DNA of 64,000 nucleotides from CAZDET01 sp964504335 (GCA_964504335.1 CAZDET010000004.1:62001-126000), one strand, 5' to 3'; numbered from the stretch's first letter, positions 23,144 to 32,484 are shown. Made by a program: numbers and translations. The notes: generated from the letters alone by a model not told the origin.

Positions 23144-24263
23144 AAGCTTTGATACCTTCGATCACGTAATCGACTTCCTCGTCCGTCAGGGCGGCGTGGA
23201 GCGGTAGCGTGATGCAGCGGTCGATTTCTTTCTCGATGTAGGGGCAGTTTTCACCCCAGGGCTTGAACAGCGGCTGGATGCTCAGCGGCGTGTAGTGGCA
23301 GCCCGTGGCAATACCCCGACCCTTGAGGTGAATCATCATCTCGTCGCGGTCGTCGGTGCGGATGCCGAACATCTGGTAGCAGTAATTCTCCGGCTCGAAG
23401 GGCAGCAGCGGCTCTACGCCGGGAATGCTGGCGATGCCGTCCATGTAGCGGCCGATGATTTCCGAGCGGCGGGCGTTCATGGCGGGCAGCTTCTTGAGTT
23501 GCGCCAGGCCGATGGCGGCCGCCAGGTCATTCATGTTGTACTTGTAGCCGAGCACATTGATTTCGTAAAACCAGTGCATCGCATCCCGGTTGGCCGTGGT
23601 GTAAGCCTGAGCGGTTTTCCAGTTGTCCTTGTCGATCCCTACCCAACGCATGGCCTTGACGTCTTTCATCAATTCGGGGTCGTTGGATACCATCATACCG
23701 CCGTCTCCGGTGGTCATGAGTTTCTTTTCCTCGAAGCTGTAGCAGCCGATGTCACCCCAGGTGCCCAGGATCTTGCCCTTGTAGTCGGCACCGGCCGTGT
23801 GGGCGCAATCTTCGATGACCTTGAGGTTGCGCTCGCGTGCCCAGGGCATCAGTTTCTCCATGGGTACCGGGTGGCCGGTAAAGTGAACGGGCATGACTGC
23901 CACGCAGTCCTTATCGTATTTGCGGTCCAGGTCTTCCAGACTCATCTGGAGCGTCACCGGATCGCAGTCGATGAAGACGGGCTCGAGGCGGTTGTACAGA
24001 ATTGCCGTAGCCGTAGCTGCAAAAGTCTGGGAAGGAACCAGCACTTTCTTACCCTCCGGAAAACGGAAAGAAGACACCGCCAGGTGCAGGGCCGCGGTGG
24101 CGGAATTGACACCGATGGCAACCTCCGCTCCGACGAACTTTTTCCACTCTTCCTCAAACTTATTCACGTTCGGTCCCAGGCCGATCCACGCGCGATCGAA
24201 CGACTCGCGGATATTTTGGAGTTCTTCCTCGCCAACGACGGGGCGAAATAGACGTACGTTCAT
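23121..24263 (-). CDS. DegT/DnrJ/EryC1/StrS sugar aminotransferase
   Basis: PLP-dependent nucleotide-sugar aminotransferase of 380 aa. The PLP site is in CYSFEEKKLMTTGDGGMMV (about 182-200), with Lys at the position that forms the Schiff base. Other family blocks are FAATATAILYNRLEPVFIDCD (about 82-102), VIEDCAHTAGADYKGK (about 148-163) and the C-terminal CITLPLHAALTDEEVDYVI. RfbH-type C3 dehydratases carry His instead of Lys here, so this is a true aminotransferase and probably aminates a CDP-linked 4-keto-6-deoxy sugar made by the RfbF/RfbG products upstream. ATGA overlap with the epimerase gene. Product and position of the amine are not determined by sequence. Confidence 0.92.
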   Translation of the reverse strand: MNVRLFRPVVGEEELQNIRESFDRAWIGLGPNVNKFEEEWKKFVGAEVAIGVNSATAALHLAVSSFRFPEGKKVLVPSQTFAATATAILYNRLEPVFIDCDPVTLQMSLEDLDRKYDKDCVAVMPVHFTGHPVPMEKLMPWARERNLKVIEDCAHTAGADYKGKILGTWGDIGCYSFEEKKLMTTGDGGMMVSNDPELMKDVKAMRWVGIDKDNWKTAQAYTTANRDAMHWFYEINVLGYKYNMNDLAAAIGLAQLKKLPAMNARRSEIIGRYMDGIASIPGVEPLLPFEPENYCYQMFGIRTDDRDEMMIHLKGRGIATGCHYTPLSIQPLFKPWGENCPYIEKEIDRCITLPLHAALTDEEVDYVIEGIKAYEPQPVG

Positions 24264-24820
24264 AATTGAATCCCTTTATGCGTTTCGGTAAATTGTTTTA
24301 GGGTCATATTGCGCTGATCTTTCTCGGAAAGCAGCGGCTCCGCCACCGGCCAGTCGATACCGATAGCGGGGTCGTTCCAGAGCAATCCCCCTTCGTGGTC
24401 TTTTTGGTAGGTGTTGTCCACCTTATAAGTCACCTCACTTACTTCGGTAAGCGTACAAAACCCGTGGGCAAACCCGCGTGGAATGAAAATCATTCGCTTG
24501 TTTTCCTCCGTCAGCTCGATGCTGTCCCATTGGCCGTACGTGGGGCTATCCAGGCGCAGATCGACAAACACATCCAAGACCGCTCCGCGGATGCACCGCA
24601 CCATTTTCGTCTCGGCGTAGGGAGGAAACTGAAAATGCAGCCCGCGGATCGTGCCTTTGGTGTTGCTGCGCGAGTGGTTTTCCTGTACCCAGGGCCGGTC
24701 GAGGCCGGCTTCCCGAAAGATATTGCCGTCCCATACCCGCATGAAGAAGCCGCGCTCGTCTACGCGGGGTGCAAGGCGGATTTCGTAAGTTCCGGCGAGC
24801 TTGCGTTCCGTGATTTCCAC
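24260..24820 (-). CDS. Nucleotide-4-keto-sugar 3,5-epimerase-like (RmlC fold)
   Basis: Cupin-fold epimerase of 186 aa resembling RmlC/RfbC. It shows RVDERGFFMRVWDGNIFREAGL (about 19-40), the catalytic-His region TIRGLHFQFPP (about 57-67), RGAVLDVFVDLRLDSPTYG (about 77-95) and FIPRGFAHGFCTLTE (about 112-126) with the second His. Because the flanking genes make a CDP-linked 4-keto-6-deoxyglucose, the substrate is probably the CDP sugar rather than dTDP-4-keto-rhamnose. It has 61 bp of overlap with the end of the dehydratase gene in another frame, longer than usual, and an ATGA overlap with the aminotransferase start. Confidence 0.88.
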   Translation of the reverse strand: MEITERKLAGTYEIRLAPRVDERGFFMRVWDGNIFREAGLDRPWVQENHSRSNTKGTIRGLHFQFPPYAETKMVRCIRGAVLDVFVDLRLDSPTYGQWDSIELTEENKRMIFIPRGFAHGFCTLTEVSEVTYKVDNTYQKDHEGGLLWNDPAIGIDWPVAEPLLSEKDQRNMTLKQFTETHKGIQL

Positions 24821-25869
24821 AGTTGAATGTAGTTTTTAATTTGTTCCTGAGTCAATGCCAGGGCATCCGTATTTCGATACTGCGCATACCACTCGGCGGT
24901 ATAGCGCACGGTTTCCTCAAAGCTCAGTACGGGCTGCCATTGCAGTTGTTGCATGGCCTTGCTGATATCGAGCATGAGTAGCCCCGCTTCGTGCGGGCGG
25001 TTGGGGTCGGAAACGTCCTTCCAGTCGCCCTTGCCGAAGAAGCGCAGAAACGCATCCACCATTTCCGCTACGGTCCGGACGCTGTTGGACAGCGGGCCGA
25101 AATTCCAGGCATCGGCGTAGCGCGTTTTATCTTCCAGCAGGCGTTCGCCGAGTTGCAGGTACCCGCCGATGGGCTCCAGCACGTGCTGCCAGGGGCGCAC
25201 GGCCTTGGGGCTGCGTATTTCGAGTAGGTCGCCGCGCTCTACCGAGCGAATGATATCGGGAATGAGGCGGTAGTCCGACCAGTCGCCGCCGCCGATGACG
25301 TTGCCCGCCCGGGCAGAGGCAATAGCAGCTGTATCTTCCTTGCCGAAGAACGACCGGCGGAAAGACGAAATCACGATCTCCGCCGCGCCCTTGCTGGCGC
25401 TGTACGGGTCGTGGCCTCCCATGGGATCGGTCTCGCGGTAGCCGTATACCCATTCCTGGTTTTCGTAGCACTTGTCGGTCGTAATCATGATACCGGCTCG
25501 TACCGATTCCGTTAGCCGAATGGCTTCCAGGATGTGCGCCGTTCCCTGCGTATTAGTGGCAAAGGTTTCGACGGGGTTTTGGTAGCTCGTCAGCACCAGT
25601 GGCTGGGCGGCCAAATGGAAGACGATCTCGGGTTGCTCGGCGGCGAAAATTTCCAATACCTTATCCAGATCGCGAATGTCCGCCCGGTAGTCTTTCATCC
25701 GGTTGCCGATGCCGCTGCTGTCGAAGATGCCGCCTTCGTACAGGGGGTCGAGGCTTATCCCTACGACGTCGGCACCGAGCATATCCAGCCAGATGCACAT
25801 CCAGGCTCCCTTGAAACCGGTGTGTCCGGTAACGAGGACTTTTTTATTTTGATACTTAGTAAAATCCAT
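24760..25869 (-). CDS. rfbG: CDP-glucose 4,6-dehydratase
   Basis: SDR-family dehydratase of 369 aa that converts CDP-glucose to CDP-4-keto-6-deoxyglucose. The NAD motif GHTGFKGAW (about 14-22) with the RfbG-type Phe-Lys is distinctive, and GYRETDPMGGHDPYSASKGAAE (about 147-168) contains the YxxxK dyad. VIGGGDWSDYRLIPDIIRS (about 189-207) is also diagnostic for CDP-glucose dehydratases. I chose the ATG at 25869 (DFTKYQNKKVLVTG follows), since the longer frame adds 14 unrelated residues. The C-terminal 18 residues extend into the epimerase gene. It follows the cytidylyltransferase rfbF by 57 bp, giving the classical rfbF-rfbG order. Confidence 0.95.
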   Translation of the reverse strand: MDFTKYQNKKVLVTGHTGFKGAWMCIWLDMLGADVVGISLDPLYEGGIFDSSGIGNRMKDYRADIRDLDKVLEIFAAEQPEIVFHLAAQPLVLTSYQNPVETFATNTQGTAHILEAIRLTESVRAGIMITTDKCYENQEWVYGYRETDPMGGHDPYSASKGAAEIVISSFRRSFFGKEDTAAIASARAGNVIGGGDWSDYRLIPDIIRSVERGDLLEIRSPKAVRPWQHVLEPIGGYLQLGERLLEDKTRYADAWNFGPLSNSVRTVAEMVDAFLRFFGKGDWKDVSDPNRPHEAGLLMLDISKAMQQLQWQPVLSFEETVRYTAEWYAQYRNTDALALTQEQIKNYIQLWKSRNASSPELTKSALHPA

Positions 25870-25926
25870 TGTTGCAGATTTAATACAGAACCGATCGGCC
25901 CATTGGTACATCGGCGTATTGGCACC

Positions 25927-26739
25927 TTATCCAACCCCGTTGGCTGTTTCAGCGGGCTGCTTGTCCCAGATCTTCCACTTCGCTTCGCCTTTCTTCCACA
26001 TATCGTCCAGGGTGCGCTTGTCTTTGAGGGTGTCCATCGGGCGCCAGAACCCGTGGTGCTTGTAGGTGAACAACTCTCCGTCGTTGGCCAGTTTTTCCAG
26101 TGGGGAGCGCTCGAAGATGGTAGAATCGCCCTCGGTGATATAGTCGAACACCTGGTAATTGCACACGAAGAATCCGGCGTTGATCCAGGCACCGTCGCCC
26201 TTGGGTTTTTCGACGAATTTGCTCACGCGACCACCGTCCTGGATGTCGAGTGCCCCGAAGCGGCCCTCCGGCTGGGAGGAGGTCATGGTGATGGCACCCG
26301 GGTGCTGGTTATGGAAGTTGATCAGGGCGTCGATATCGATGTCGGAAACGCCGTCGCCGTAGGTCAGCATGAAGGATTCGTCCGGTTCGATGTAGGGCTG
26401 TGCGCGCTTCACGCGGCCGCCGGTCATGGTATCCAGGCCCGTATCCAGGAGCGTTACCTTCCAGGGTTCGCTCGGGTTGTGGTGGATTTCCATTTTATTG
26501 TTGGCCAGATCGAAGGTGACGTCGGAATGGCGCAGGAAGTAGTTGGCAAAGTATTCCTTGATGTAGTGCCCCTTGTAGCCACACAGAATGATGAAATCAT
26601 TGTGGCCGTAGGTGGAGTATATCTTCATGATGTGCCAAAGGATCGGCTTGTGGCCGATCTCAACCATCGGCTTGGGACGGATACCTGTCTCTTCGCTGAG
26701 GCGCGTGCCGTATCCACCGGCGAGAATAAGCGTTTTCAT
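25927..26739 (-). CDS. rfbF: Glucose-1-phosphate cytidylyltransferase
   Basis: Nucleotidyltransferase of 270 aa, making CDP-glucose from glucose-1-phosphate and CTP. The N-terminal LAGGYGTRLSEETGIRPKPMVEIGHKPILWHIM (about 6-38) is the RfbF signature, and FMLTYGDGVSDIDIDALINFH (about 98-118) carries the metal-binding Asp pair. Length is that of the Salmonella and Yersinia enzymes (257 aa) with a short extension. It begins the CDP-sugar branch followed by rfbG, an epimerase, the aminotransferase and the acyltransferase. Glucose-1-phosphate is also used by GlgC further along this window, so the two pathways share a precursor. Confidence 0.96.
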   Translation of the reverse strand: MKTLILAGGYGTRLSEETGIRPKPMVEIGHKPILWHIMKIYSTYGHNDFIILCGYKGHYIKEYFANYFLRHSDVTFDLANNKMEIHHNPSEPWKVTLLDTGLDTMTGGRVKRAQPYIEPDESFMLTYGDGVSDIDIDALINFHNQHPGAITMTSSQPEGRFGALDIQDGGRVSKFVEKPKGDGAWINAGFFVCNYQVFDYITEGDSTIFERSPLEKLANDGELFTYKHHGFWRPMDTLKDKRTLDDMWKKGEAKWKIWDKQPAETANGVG

Positions 26740-26754
26740 GGTGTGGAGCTGGTT

Positions 26755-27720
26755 TTATACAAGTGATTTATCTGTTTTTTCGAGGGGCTTGGATTGCAGT
26801 GGCGTCTTTTGGGCGATCCGGCGCAATCCGCTGAGCCCGGGAAAATATTTTATCAGGAGGCGCAACGCACCGAGCTTGGCCTTAGCGTCGTTGGCCCGGC
26901 GGTAAAGTACCGACAGCAGCTTTTTGAAAATCAGGGTGCGTTCCTCCGCACTAATCGGGTAGGGGTAGCGCCGGTCAAAGCGCTCCAGCACACTGTACAA
27001 CTGCTGCTGAAACTTGAGGCGATTATTGCGCAGCTTTTCTCTCGAATTAGTGACCCCACCGCTGTGCTTCCGGTAGGCGGTGCTAGGCGCGTCCCAGAAG
27101 TAGATTTGGTGGGTAGTGGCGATGTGCAAGTAGATCAGATGATCATGTGTGAAGTAGCTGCGATCCTCATCAATATGGTGGTCCTGAATCAATGCCTTGC
27201 GGAAAAGGGCCGTCGAATTGTTGATAAAATTGCGTTGCAATAATTCAAAGAACACCTTCCCCCCCCTGTACTTACGACGGATGTGGTCGTGGGTTTCATT
27301 TCCCCAGTCTTCCCCGTGCTCATTAATGATCTTTACGTCAGTGTAGATGGCCCCGTAGTCCGGGTGTTCCTCCAGAAAGTCGACCTGTCGCTGGAGTTTG
27401 TGCGGATCGATCCAGATATCGTCGCTGTCGCATACGGCGAGGTATTTGCCCCGGCAGGCCCGGATGACCTTGGCGGCATTACCTGCAATGCCCCGGTTGT
27501 GATCGGAGGGGAGCAGGCGGATGCGATCCGGAAATTGCTCGGCATACCGCTCGGCAATGGCCCGGGTGTCGTCTTTGGAGCAGTCTTCCCCAATAACCAA
27601 CTCCACCGGGAAATTCGTCTCCTGGGCAATCACGCCCTCGATGGCCGCTCCGATGTAGGGTGCCACATTGTAGGCGATCATTACGACGCTTACGGTTGGT
27701 TGATATTGCTGGTTCATCAT
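26755..27720 (-). CDS. GT2 family glycosyltransferase
   Basis: GT-A glycosyltransferase of 321 aa, GT2. The N-terminus TVSVVMIAYNVAPYIGAAIEGVIAQ (about 8-32) and ELVIGEDCSKDDTRAI (about 40-55) form the nucleotide pocket; CDSDDIWIDPHKLQRQV (about 97-113) supplies the DxD motif. ETHDHIRRKYRGGK and the GDH/HDH-like YFTHDHLIYLHIA (about 193-205) would contain the catalytic base. It shows the HQIYFWDAPSTAYRKH segment often present in O-antigen GT2 enzymes. It likely adds one sugar of the repeat unit. It lies between Wzx and rfbF with short gaps. Confidence 0.93.
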   Translation of the reverse strand: MMNQQYQPTVSVVMIAYNVAPYIGAAIEGVIAQETNFPVELVIGEDCSKDDTRAIAERYAEQFPDRIRLLPSDHNRGIAGNAAKVIRACRGKYLAVCDSDDIWIDPHKLQRQVDFLEEHPDYGAIYTDVKIINEHGEDWGNETHDHIRRKYRGGKVFFELLQRNFINNSTALFRKALIQDHHIDEDRSYFTHDHLIYLHIATTHQIYFWDAPSTAYRKHSGGVTNSREKLRNNRLKFQQQLYSVLERFDRRYPYPISAEERTLIFKKLLSVLYRRANDAKAKLGALRLLIKYFPGLSGLRRIAQKTPLQSKPLEKTDKSLV

Positions 27721-27765
27721 GGCGTTCCTATTGCCGCGTTTGAGTATTGTTTATTATGGGTACAG

Positions 27766-29232
27766 TCAGCTAAACTGCTTGCTGATCAGCCCGACAGTCT
27801 TCGGAATAATCAGCCGGCGAATCATCGCCATTTCGTCCGTTTTGAACAGTAAGTGCAAGAGCAGATACAGGCCAAAGGCCGTACCGGAACCGACAAGTAA
27901 ATACCACAGATTTTCAGCAAACCAAGCTGGCCCGGTCAGGTACAACAACAGGCCGATCCCCACGCTAAATGCCAGGGAATGGAAGACATCCCCCACTTGA
28001 TCCATGAGCGAATAGCCCACAAAGCGTTCGGAGTAATAGGTGTTGATGCCCAGATTGATGTAGGCTGCCACTACCTCGCCGATCAACAGCCCGTAGATGC
28101 CGAATTGGATGCCGATCACGATTGCCAGGCCGATCATAATCTTTTTGATAACCTCCAGCCGAAGGCTAAGGTCGGACCGCCCCAGTACCAATAGGACGTT
28201 CAGGTTGATGACGCTGAAATGGTAGGTGACGCCGGCCAGGCACAAAAGCTGGAGAAAGGGAACAGCGGGTAACCACTGTTCACCCACCAATACCTTCAAG
28301 AAGGCCTCGGCAAGTACGCCCATGATTGCCATGGCGGGAAGCACGAGGAAGGAGGTCATCTTGATAAATTTCCGATATCCTTCGCGGAGGCGCTCCCGAT
28401 CGTCCTGCAACTTAGCCAGTACGGGGTAGGTAACCTTATGGACCGTCAGGAAGAGGTTGTTGATCACCATGTTTTTGAAGACGGTCGCCTGGGTGTAATA
28501 GCCCAAAATGGCTACCTCGAAAAATCGACCCATGATGAGTCGGTTCGCGTTGGTGAAGCCCTTGTCGAGTAAAGTTGACAAAAGAAGGTTAGAACCGAAG
28601 CCGAACAGGCGCCAAAACGATTCCCAGCTGAAGCGCAGACTCGGTATCCATCGGTTGATCACCCAGAGCGTGGCGGTATCGATGAAACCTTGAGACAACA
28701 TCTTCACTACGAGTGCCCACACCCCAAAGCCCTGAAGTGCTAAAAATACCCCGATCCCGCCCGAGAGAAAAATGCCGAGGAGCCGCGCCTTGGTCAAGGC
28801 CTTGAAGTCGATGCGTTGCGTCAGGGTAGCTCGCTGAACGATCGCAAAGGCATTGATGATCAAATTGAGCGCCAACACCCGAACGATCAACACCAGATCG
28901 ATCTGCCCGTAAAAACGCGCAATCGCCGGAGCCGCCAAAAACAGAATGCTGTAAAAAATGAGCGCCGCCACCAGGTTGAAGATAAAGGTGGTGGATTTGT
29001 CGATCTCCGATATCTCTTTTTGCCGAACCAGGGCCGCTCCGAAACCTCCCTGAACAAAAGAAGTGGTGATTTCATAGAACACCAAGACCATCGTCACCAG
29101 GCCGAAGTCATCGGGCGTGAGGAGGCGAGCGAGTAGGATATTCACGAGGAAGTTTATTCCTCCGCTACCGAACTTATCAGCAGCAACCCAAAGAATTCCC
29201 GTCAACGATTTTTCACCCAACGACTTCGCCAT
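27766..29232 (-). CDS. Wzx-type flippase (MOP superfamily)
   Basis: Multi-spanning membrane protein of 488 aa related to the WzxC/polysaccharide-transport branch of the MOP flippases. The start AKSLGEKSLTGILWVAADKFGSGGINFL is typical, about 12-14 hydrophobic segments follow, and the family segments ARLLTPDDFGLVTMVLVFYEI (near 33-53), GGFGAALVRQKEISEID and TYPVLAKLQDDRERLREGYRK (near 266-286) are present. It should move undecaprenyl-pyrophosphate-linked repeat units from the inner to the outer leaflet of the cytoplasmic membrane. The 21-bp gap to the Wzc-like gene upstream indicates cotranscription. Confidence 0.92.
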   Translation of the reverse strand: MAKSLGEKSLTGILWVAADKFGSGGINFLVNILLARLLTPDDFGLVTMVLVFYEITTSFVQGGFGAALVRQKEISEIDKSTTFIFNLVAALIFYSILFLAAPAIARFYGQIDLVLIVRVLALNLIINAFAIVQRATLTQRIDFKALTKARLLGIFLSGGIGVFLALQGFGVWALVVKMLSQGFIDTATLWVINRWIPSLRFSWESFWRLFGFGSNLLLSTLLDKGFTNANRLIMGRFFEVAILGYYTQATVFKNMVINNLFLTVHKVTYPVLAKLQDDRERLREGYRKFIKMTSFLVLPAMAIMGVLAEAFLKVLVGEQWLPAVPFLQLLCLAGVTYHFSVINLNVLLVLGRSDLSLRLEVIKKIMIGLAIVIGIQFGIYGLLIGEVVAAYINLGINTYYSERFVGYSLMDQVGDVFHSLAFSVGIGLLLYLTGPAWFAENLWYLLVGSGTAFGLYLLLHLLFKTDEMAMIRRLIIPKTVGLISKQFS

Positions 29233-29253
29233 GCCTATTCCGAATCTCCTGAT

Positions 29254-31545
29254 TTAGGCTTTTGTGTAATAGCCTGATTTCTTGCCGCCGTATCCATATC
29301 CGTAGTTGCTTCCGTAGCGGGTCTGGTTGGGCCGCACGGCATTGAGAACGATCAGTGGCACTGGTAATTTTTCCTTGCGGGCAATATCCTCTACGATGTG
29401 GATCTGCCGCCTGCGCGTCAGGCCGGACCGCACTACGTAGAGTGTCGCTTCGGTCAGGTCTTCCATTTGCAGGGCATCGGCAACCAACCCAACCGGCGGG
29501 GCATCCAGGATGATGAAGTCGTACTGCTCGCGCAGCTCGTCCATCATCAGCCGTAACCGGGGCGACAGAATCAATTCGCTCGGGTTGGGAGGTTTGGGTC
29601 CACTGGTGATAATGTCCAGGTTTTCGTTTGTTCCGCTATTGAAGATGATATCCGGCAGTGTCAGGGAGTGATCCACCAGATAGTTCACCACCCCGAGGCG
29701 ATCCTTTTCCGTTTTGAGGTATTCCTGCTGGCGCGGTCGGCGCAGGTCGAGATCGATGATCAGCACCCGCTTGCCGGTCAGGGCCTGGATCATTCCGAGG
29801 TTGAGTGCGATATACGACTTTCCCTCGCCCGACATGGAGGAGGTCATCAGCAGTACTTGCAGTTCGCGGCCGGCCATGACGTAGTTCAGGTTGGCCCGCA
29901 GCAGGCGAAACATCTCCGCCTGAACAGTATGGCTGTTTTCTTTGATGATCAGGGCGTCACTGCCCTTACTCAACATTACCGAACCGATAATGGGTACGTT
30001 GGTAATGCGCTCGATTTCTTCTTCGGAGACGATCTTATCATTGAGTGTTTCCAGCAGGATGACCAGCCCGATGGGGAGTGCCAGCCCGAGGAAAAACGCA
30101 ATCAGGTAAATCTGGGCCGGGTTGGGGCTCACTGGGACCAACGGCATTTCTGCCGGCTGAATGACTTCGCCGTCGGCCGTTGTGGCAGACATGGAAATGG
30201 CGTTTTCCTCCCGCTTTTGCAGGAGGTAGAGGTAGAGGTTTTCGGTCACGCTCTTGTTGCGCTCCATCTCGACCAGCACCCGCTCCTGGCGGGGAAGGCT
30301 CTGCATGCGCTGTTGAATGTCTTCCCGATTGGTGGCCTGCGCCTTTCGGGCAATTTCCAGATCGGACTTGATCGATGTGATGTTGTTGATGATCGAAGTC
30401 CGGAGGTTGGTTATTTGCTTTTCGATCAGGATCAACTCGGGGTGCTCGGCACCGAGTTCGGTGCGTTTTGCTTCGGCATCCCGGAGCAGTTGGTTAAAGC
30501 TGAAGATTTGCTCCTGAAGCGTCAGGTTGTTGAGGGAGGAGTTGGTAGGTACAAATTCGAAACTATTCCGGTTTTCCTCCAGGAAGTTCTGGATGCTGTT
30601 CAGAATTTCTAGCTGGACGTCGATGTTGGAAAGTTCATTTTTAGCCGTGGCCATCTCACTCAACAGCAAGCTGCCTTCCGAACCGAGTGCCATCAGGTTG
30701 TTCGAGCGCTTGTAGGCTTCTACGTTCCGTTCGGATTTGGACAACTCGTCGGCAACCAACTGAATGCGTTCCTTGATCAGGTCGATGCTGTTTTCGTACA
30801 CCTTGTTCTTGTCTTCCACGGTGCGGGCGATGTACAGATTCATGAGCGCCATGAGCACGTCTTGAGCGCGCTCGGGAGAGGAGTCGTTCAGTTGCAGCCG
30901 CATGGTACTGGACTGGTCTCCTAAGACGGTGATGCTCAGTCGGCGGAGCATCTGGCGGGTCATCAGACGAATTGGTAACAGGCGAATGGCCATCCGCTGG
31001 TTTTCGTCGAACTCCCCCTGGCGAGAAAGAATTAAGGTACCCTTTTCGGTCTTCAGGCTATTGCCGAATTCCCCCTGGTATTCCTTTTCATCGGTGATGA
31101 GGGTATAGCCATTACGGCCGGAGGAAACGATTTCGGCAGCGAGTATGGTATATTCGCCTACGGGCTTCCATTCCAGTACCCGGAGGGGGCTTTTCTTGTA
31201 GATATTCCGCAAGCCGTACGGCCCTACGGAATAGTATTGATGCTGCAGGCTGAGATTCGTCACCACCTCCTCCATCATTGGGGTGGAACGCAGCTTGTAG
31301 ATTTCGTTTTCGAGATTCTGCTCGCGTTCCCCCAGGCCGAGGTCGGTGAAGAGAGCTTCCGTATCCAACGTACTGCCTTCTCCGATATTTTTGATCTGTA
31401 GCAGGGCACTGGCCTGATAGCCCGGCACTTTGAACTGAAGGTAAAAGTAGGCCGCAGCAAGCGCCATTCCCATAAAGAGCAGAAATACATACCAGTATTT
31501 CAGACCCTTCGAAAGGAGGTATTTAAAATCTAGTTCCTGATTCAT
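29254..31545 (-). CDS. Wzc-like copolymerase with BY-kinase domain
   Basis: Inner-membrane polysaccharide copolymerase and tyrosine autokinase, 763 aa. The first helix (about 16-34) starts a Wzz domain; a long coiled-coil periplasmic region (about 240-470) leads to the second helix (about 480-500, YLIAFFLGLALPIGLVILL). The cytoplasmic kinase has Walker A SGEGKS (572-577, Ser instead of the common Pro before GEGKS), Walker A' IIDLDLRRP (about 596-604) and Walker B FIILDAPP (about 677-684). The tail is a Tyr cluster (RYGSNYGYGYGGKKSGYYTKA region, 743-763) used for autophosphorylation. It controls chain length and export with the Wza-like protein upstream. No cognate phosphatase is in the window. 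Confidence 0.95.
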   Translation of the reverse strand: MNQELDFKYLLSKGLKYWYVFLLFMGMALAAAYFYLQFKVPGYQASALLQIKNIGEGSTLDTEALFTDLGLGEREQNLENEIYKLRSTPMMEEVVTNLSLQHQYYSVGPYGLRNIYKKSPLRVLEWKPVGEYTILAAEIVSSGRNGYTLITDEKEYQGEFGNSLKTEKGTLILSRQGEFDENQRMAIRLLPIRLMTRQMLRRLSITVLGDQSSTMRLQLNDSSPERAQDVLMALMNLYIARTVEDKNKVYENSIDLIKERIQLVADELSKSERNVEAYKRSNNLMALGSEGSLLLSEMATAKNELSNIDVQLEILNSIQNFLEENRNSFEFVPTNSSLNNLTLQEQIFSFNQLLRDAEAKRTELGAEHPELILIEKQITNLRTSIINNITSIKSDLEIARKAQATNREDIQQRMQSLPRQERVLVEMERNKSVTENLYLYLLQKREENAISMSATTADGEVIQPAEMPLVPVSPNPAQIYLIAFFLGLALPIGLVILLETLNDKIVSEEEIERITNVPIIGSVMLSKGSDALIIKENSHTVQAEMFRLLRANLNYVMAGRELQVLLMTSSMSGEGKSYIALNLGMIQALTGKRVLIIDLDLRRPRQQEYLKTEKDRLGVVNYLVDHSLTLPDIIFNSGTNENLDIITSGPKPPNPSELILSPRLRLMMDELREQYDFIILDAPPVGLVADALQMEDLTEATLYVVRSGLTRRRQIHIVEDIARKEKLPVPLIVLNAVRPNQTRYGSNYGYGYGGKKSGYYTKA

Positions 31546-31587
31546 AGGACATATTGCATTTGGACGGCGTGTAGACCGGAATAATCA

Positions 31588-32427
31588 TCAATTGTTACTG
31601 ATCAGCAGGCCGATTAAAAACGTCGACAAACTGACCAAGGGGAACAGCACACCGGCATACCGCTGCAGGAAATCACCCTGGGTAGCATATTGCCGGGCTT
31701 TTAGCGGTTCGACATACACGATATCGTTGGGTTGCAGGTAAAAATAGGGCGATCGAAATAGCTGCTTGTCCTGCAGGTTGAGCCTCCGATATTCGCGGAT
31801 ATCGTTGCGTTCTCGAGCGACGAGCACATAAGCGCGATTGGCATAATTGGTGAAATCCCCGGCCATGCCGATGGCCTCTAGTACATTGAGGCGTTCGTTG
31901 GGAATGGTGTAGGCGTTTGGCCGATTAATTTCTCCCATGATCGTCACGCGGAAGTTGAGGAACCGCACCTGCACAGTAGCATCCGGGTAAAACCGTTGCA
32001 ACTCGGTGTTCAGGTCGTTGCGCAACTCCAGAATCGATTTGCCGGATGCTTGTATCTGGCCGATGTACGGTAGGTAGATATTTCCTTCCTCATCGACGCG
32101 ATAGCCGCCTTCCTGAATATTGAACGCTCCCTCTCCGGCACTGGCCGCATTGCGGTCGGGGGCCTGGAAGACAGACATCAGCTCCTCATTCGTGCTCGCC
32201 ACCTGGATGCCTAGTATGTCATCCGTTTGAATGCGCAAGGTGGGAATGCTGTCAATGAGGCTCGTGTCGTTGCGGATGTCTTCAAAGAGGATAAGCTCAT
32301 CGTATTTCACCCCACCACAACTGCTCAGCCCCAGAATCAGGGGGCCGAGCAGCAGGATGCAGTAAATACTCTTAACAACTGGGGGGGTGGAAAACCACCG
32401 CATGAATGTAGCTATACGTTCAGGCAT
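31588..32427 (-). CDS. Wza-like polysaccharide export lipoprotein
   Basis: Outer-membrane polysaccharide export protein of 279 aa. An N-terminal signal peptide with lipobox LSSC (Cys near residue 37) precedes the Poly_export domain (about 60-150), which has LRIQTDDILGIQVAS and GYRVDEEGNIYLPYIGQIQASGKSILELRNDL, and SLBB-like parts (about 150-225, INRPNAYTIPNERLNVLEAIGMAGDF). A C-terminal hydrophobic stretch (VLFPLVSLSTFLIGLLIS) is common in Bacteroidota homologues. It forms the outer-membrane exit with the Wzc-like partner 42 bp downstream. Two in-frame ATGs (32427 and 32403) are possible starts. Confidence 0.93.
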   Translation of the reverse strand: MPERIATFMRWFSTPPVVKSIYCILLLGPLILGLSSCGGVKYDELILFEDIRNDTSLIDSIPTLRIQTDDILGIQVASTNEELMSVFQAPDRNAASAGEGAFNIQEGGYRVDEEGNIYLPYIGQIQASGKSILELRNDLNTELQRFYPDATVQVRFLNFRVTIMGEINRPNAYTIPNERLNVLEAIGMAGDFTNYANRAYVLVARERNDIREYRRLNLQDKQLFRSPYFYLQPNDIVYVEPLKARQYATQGDFLQRYAGVLFPLVSLSTFLIGLLISNN

Positions 32428-32484
32428 GGTTGAGTAATAAAAGGGGTTAGTGGAAGCTCCTTACGGAACGAATTGCCGAAACCG

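Noticed and set aside
23295..24251. 318-aa plus-strand frame across the DegT gene
   Set aside because: Antisense shadow of a well-supported aminotransferase.
23121..24263. RfbH (CDP-4-keto-6-deoxyglucose 3-dehydrase) for the DegT protein
   Set aside because: The PLP-binding residue is Lys in SFEEKKLMTTGDGG, whereas RfbH-type enzymes have His.
25534..26766. 410-aa plus-strand frame across rfbG and rfbF
   Set aside because: It is the antisense shadow of two well-supported genes and has no recognisable domain.
29668..30612. 314-aa plus-strand frame across the Wzc-like gene
   Set aside because: Antisense shadow of a strong kinase gene; no domain.
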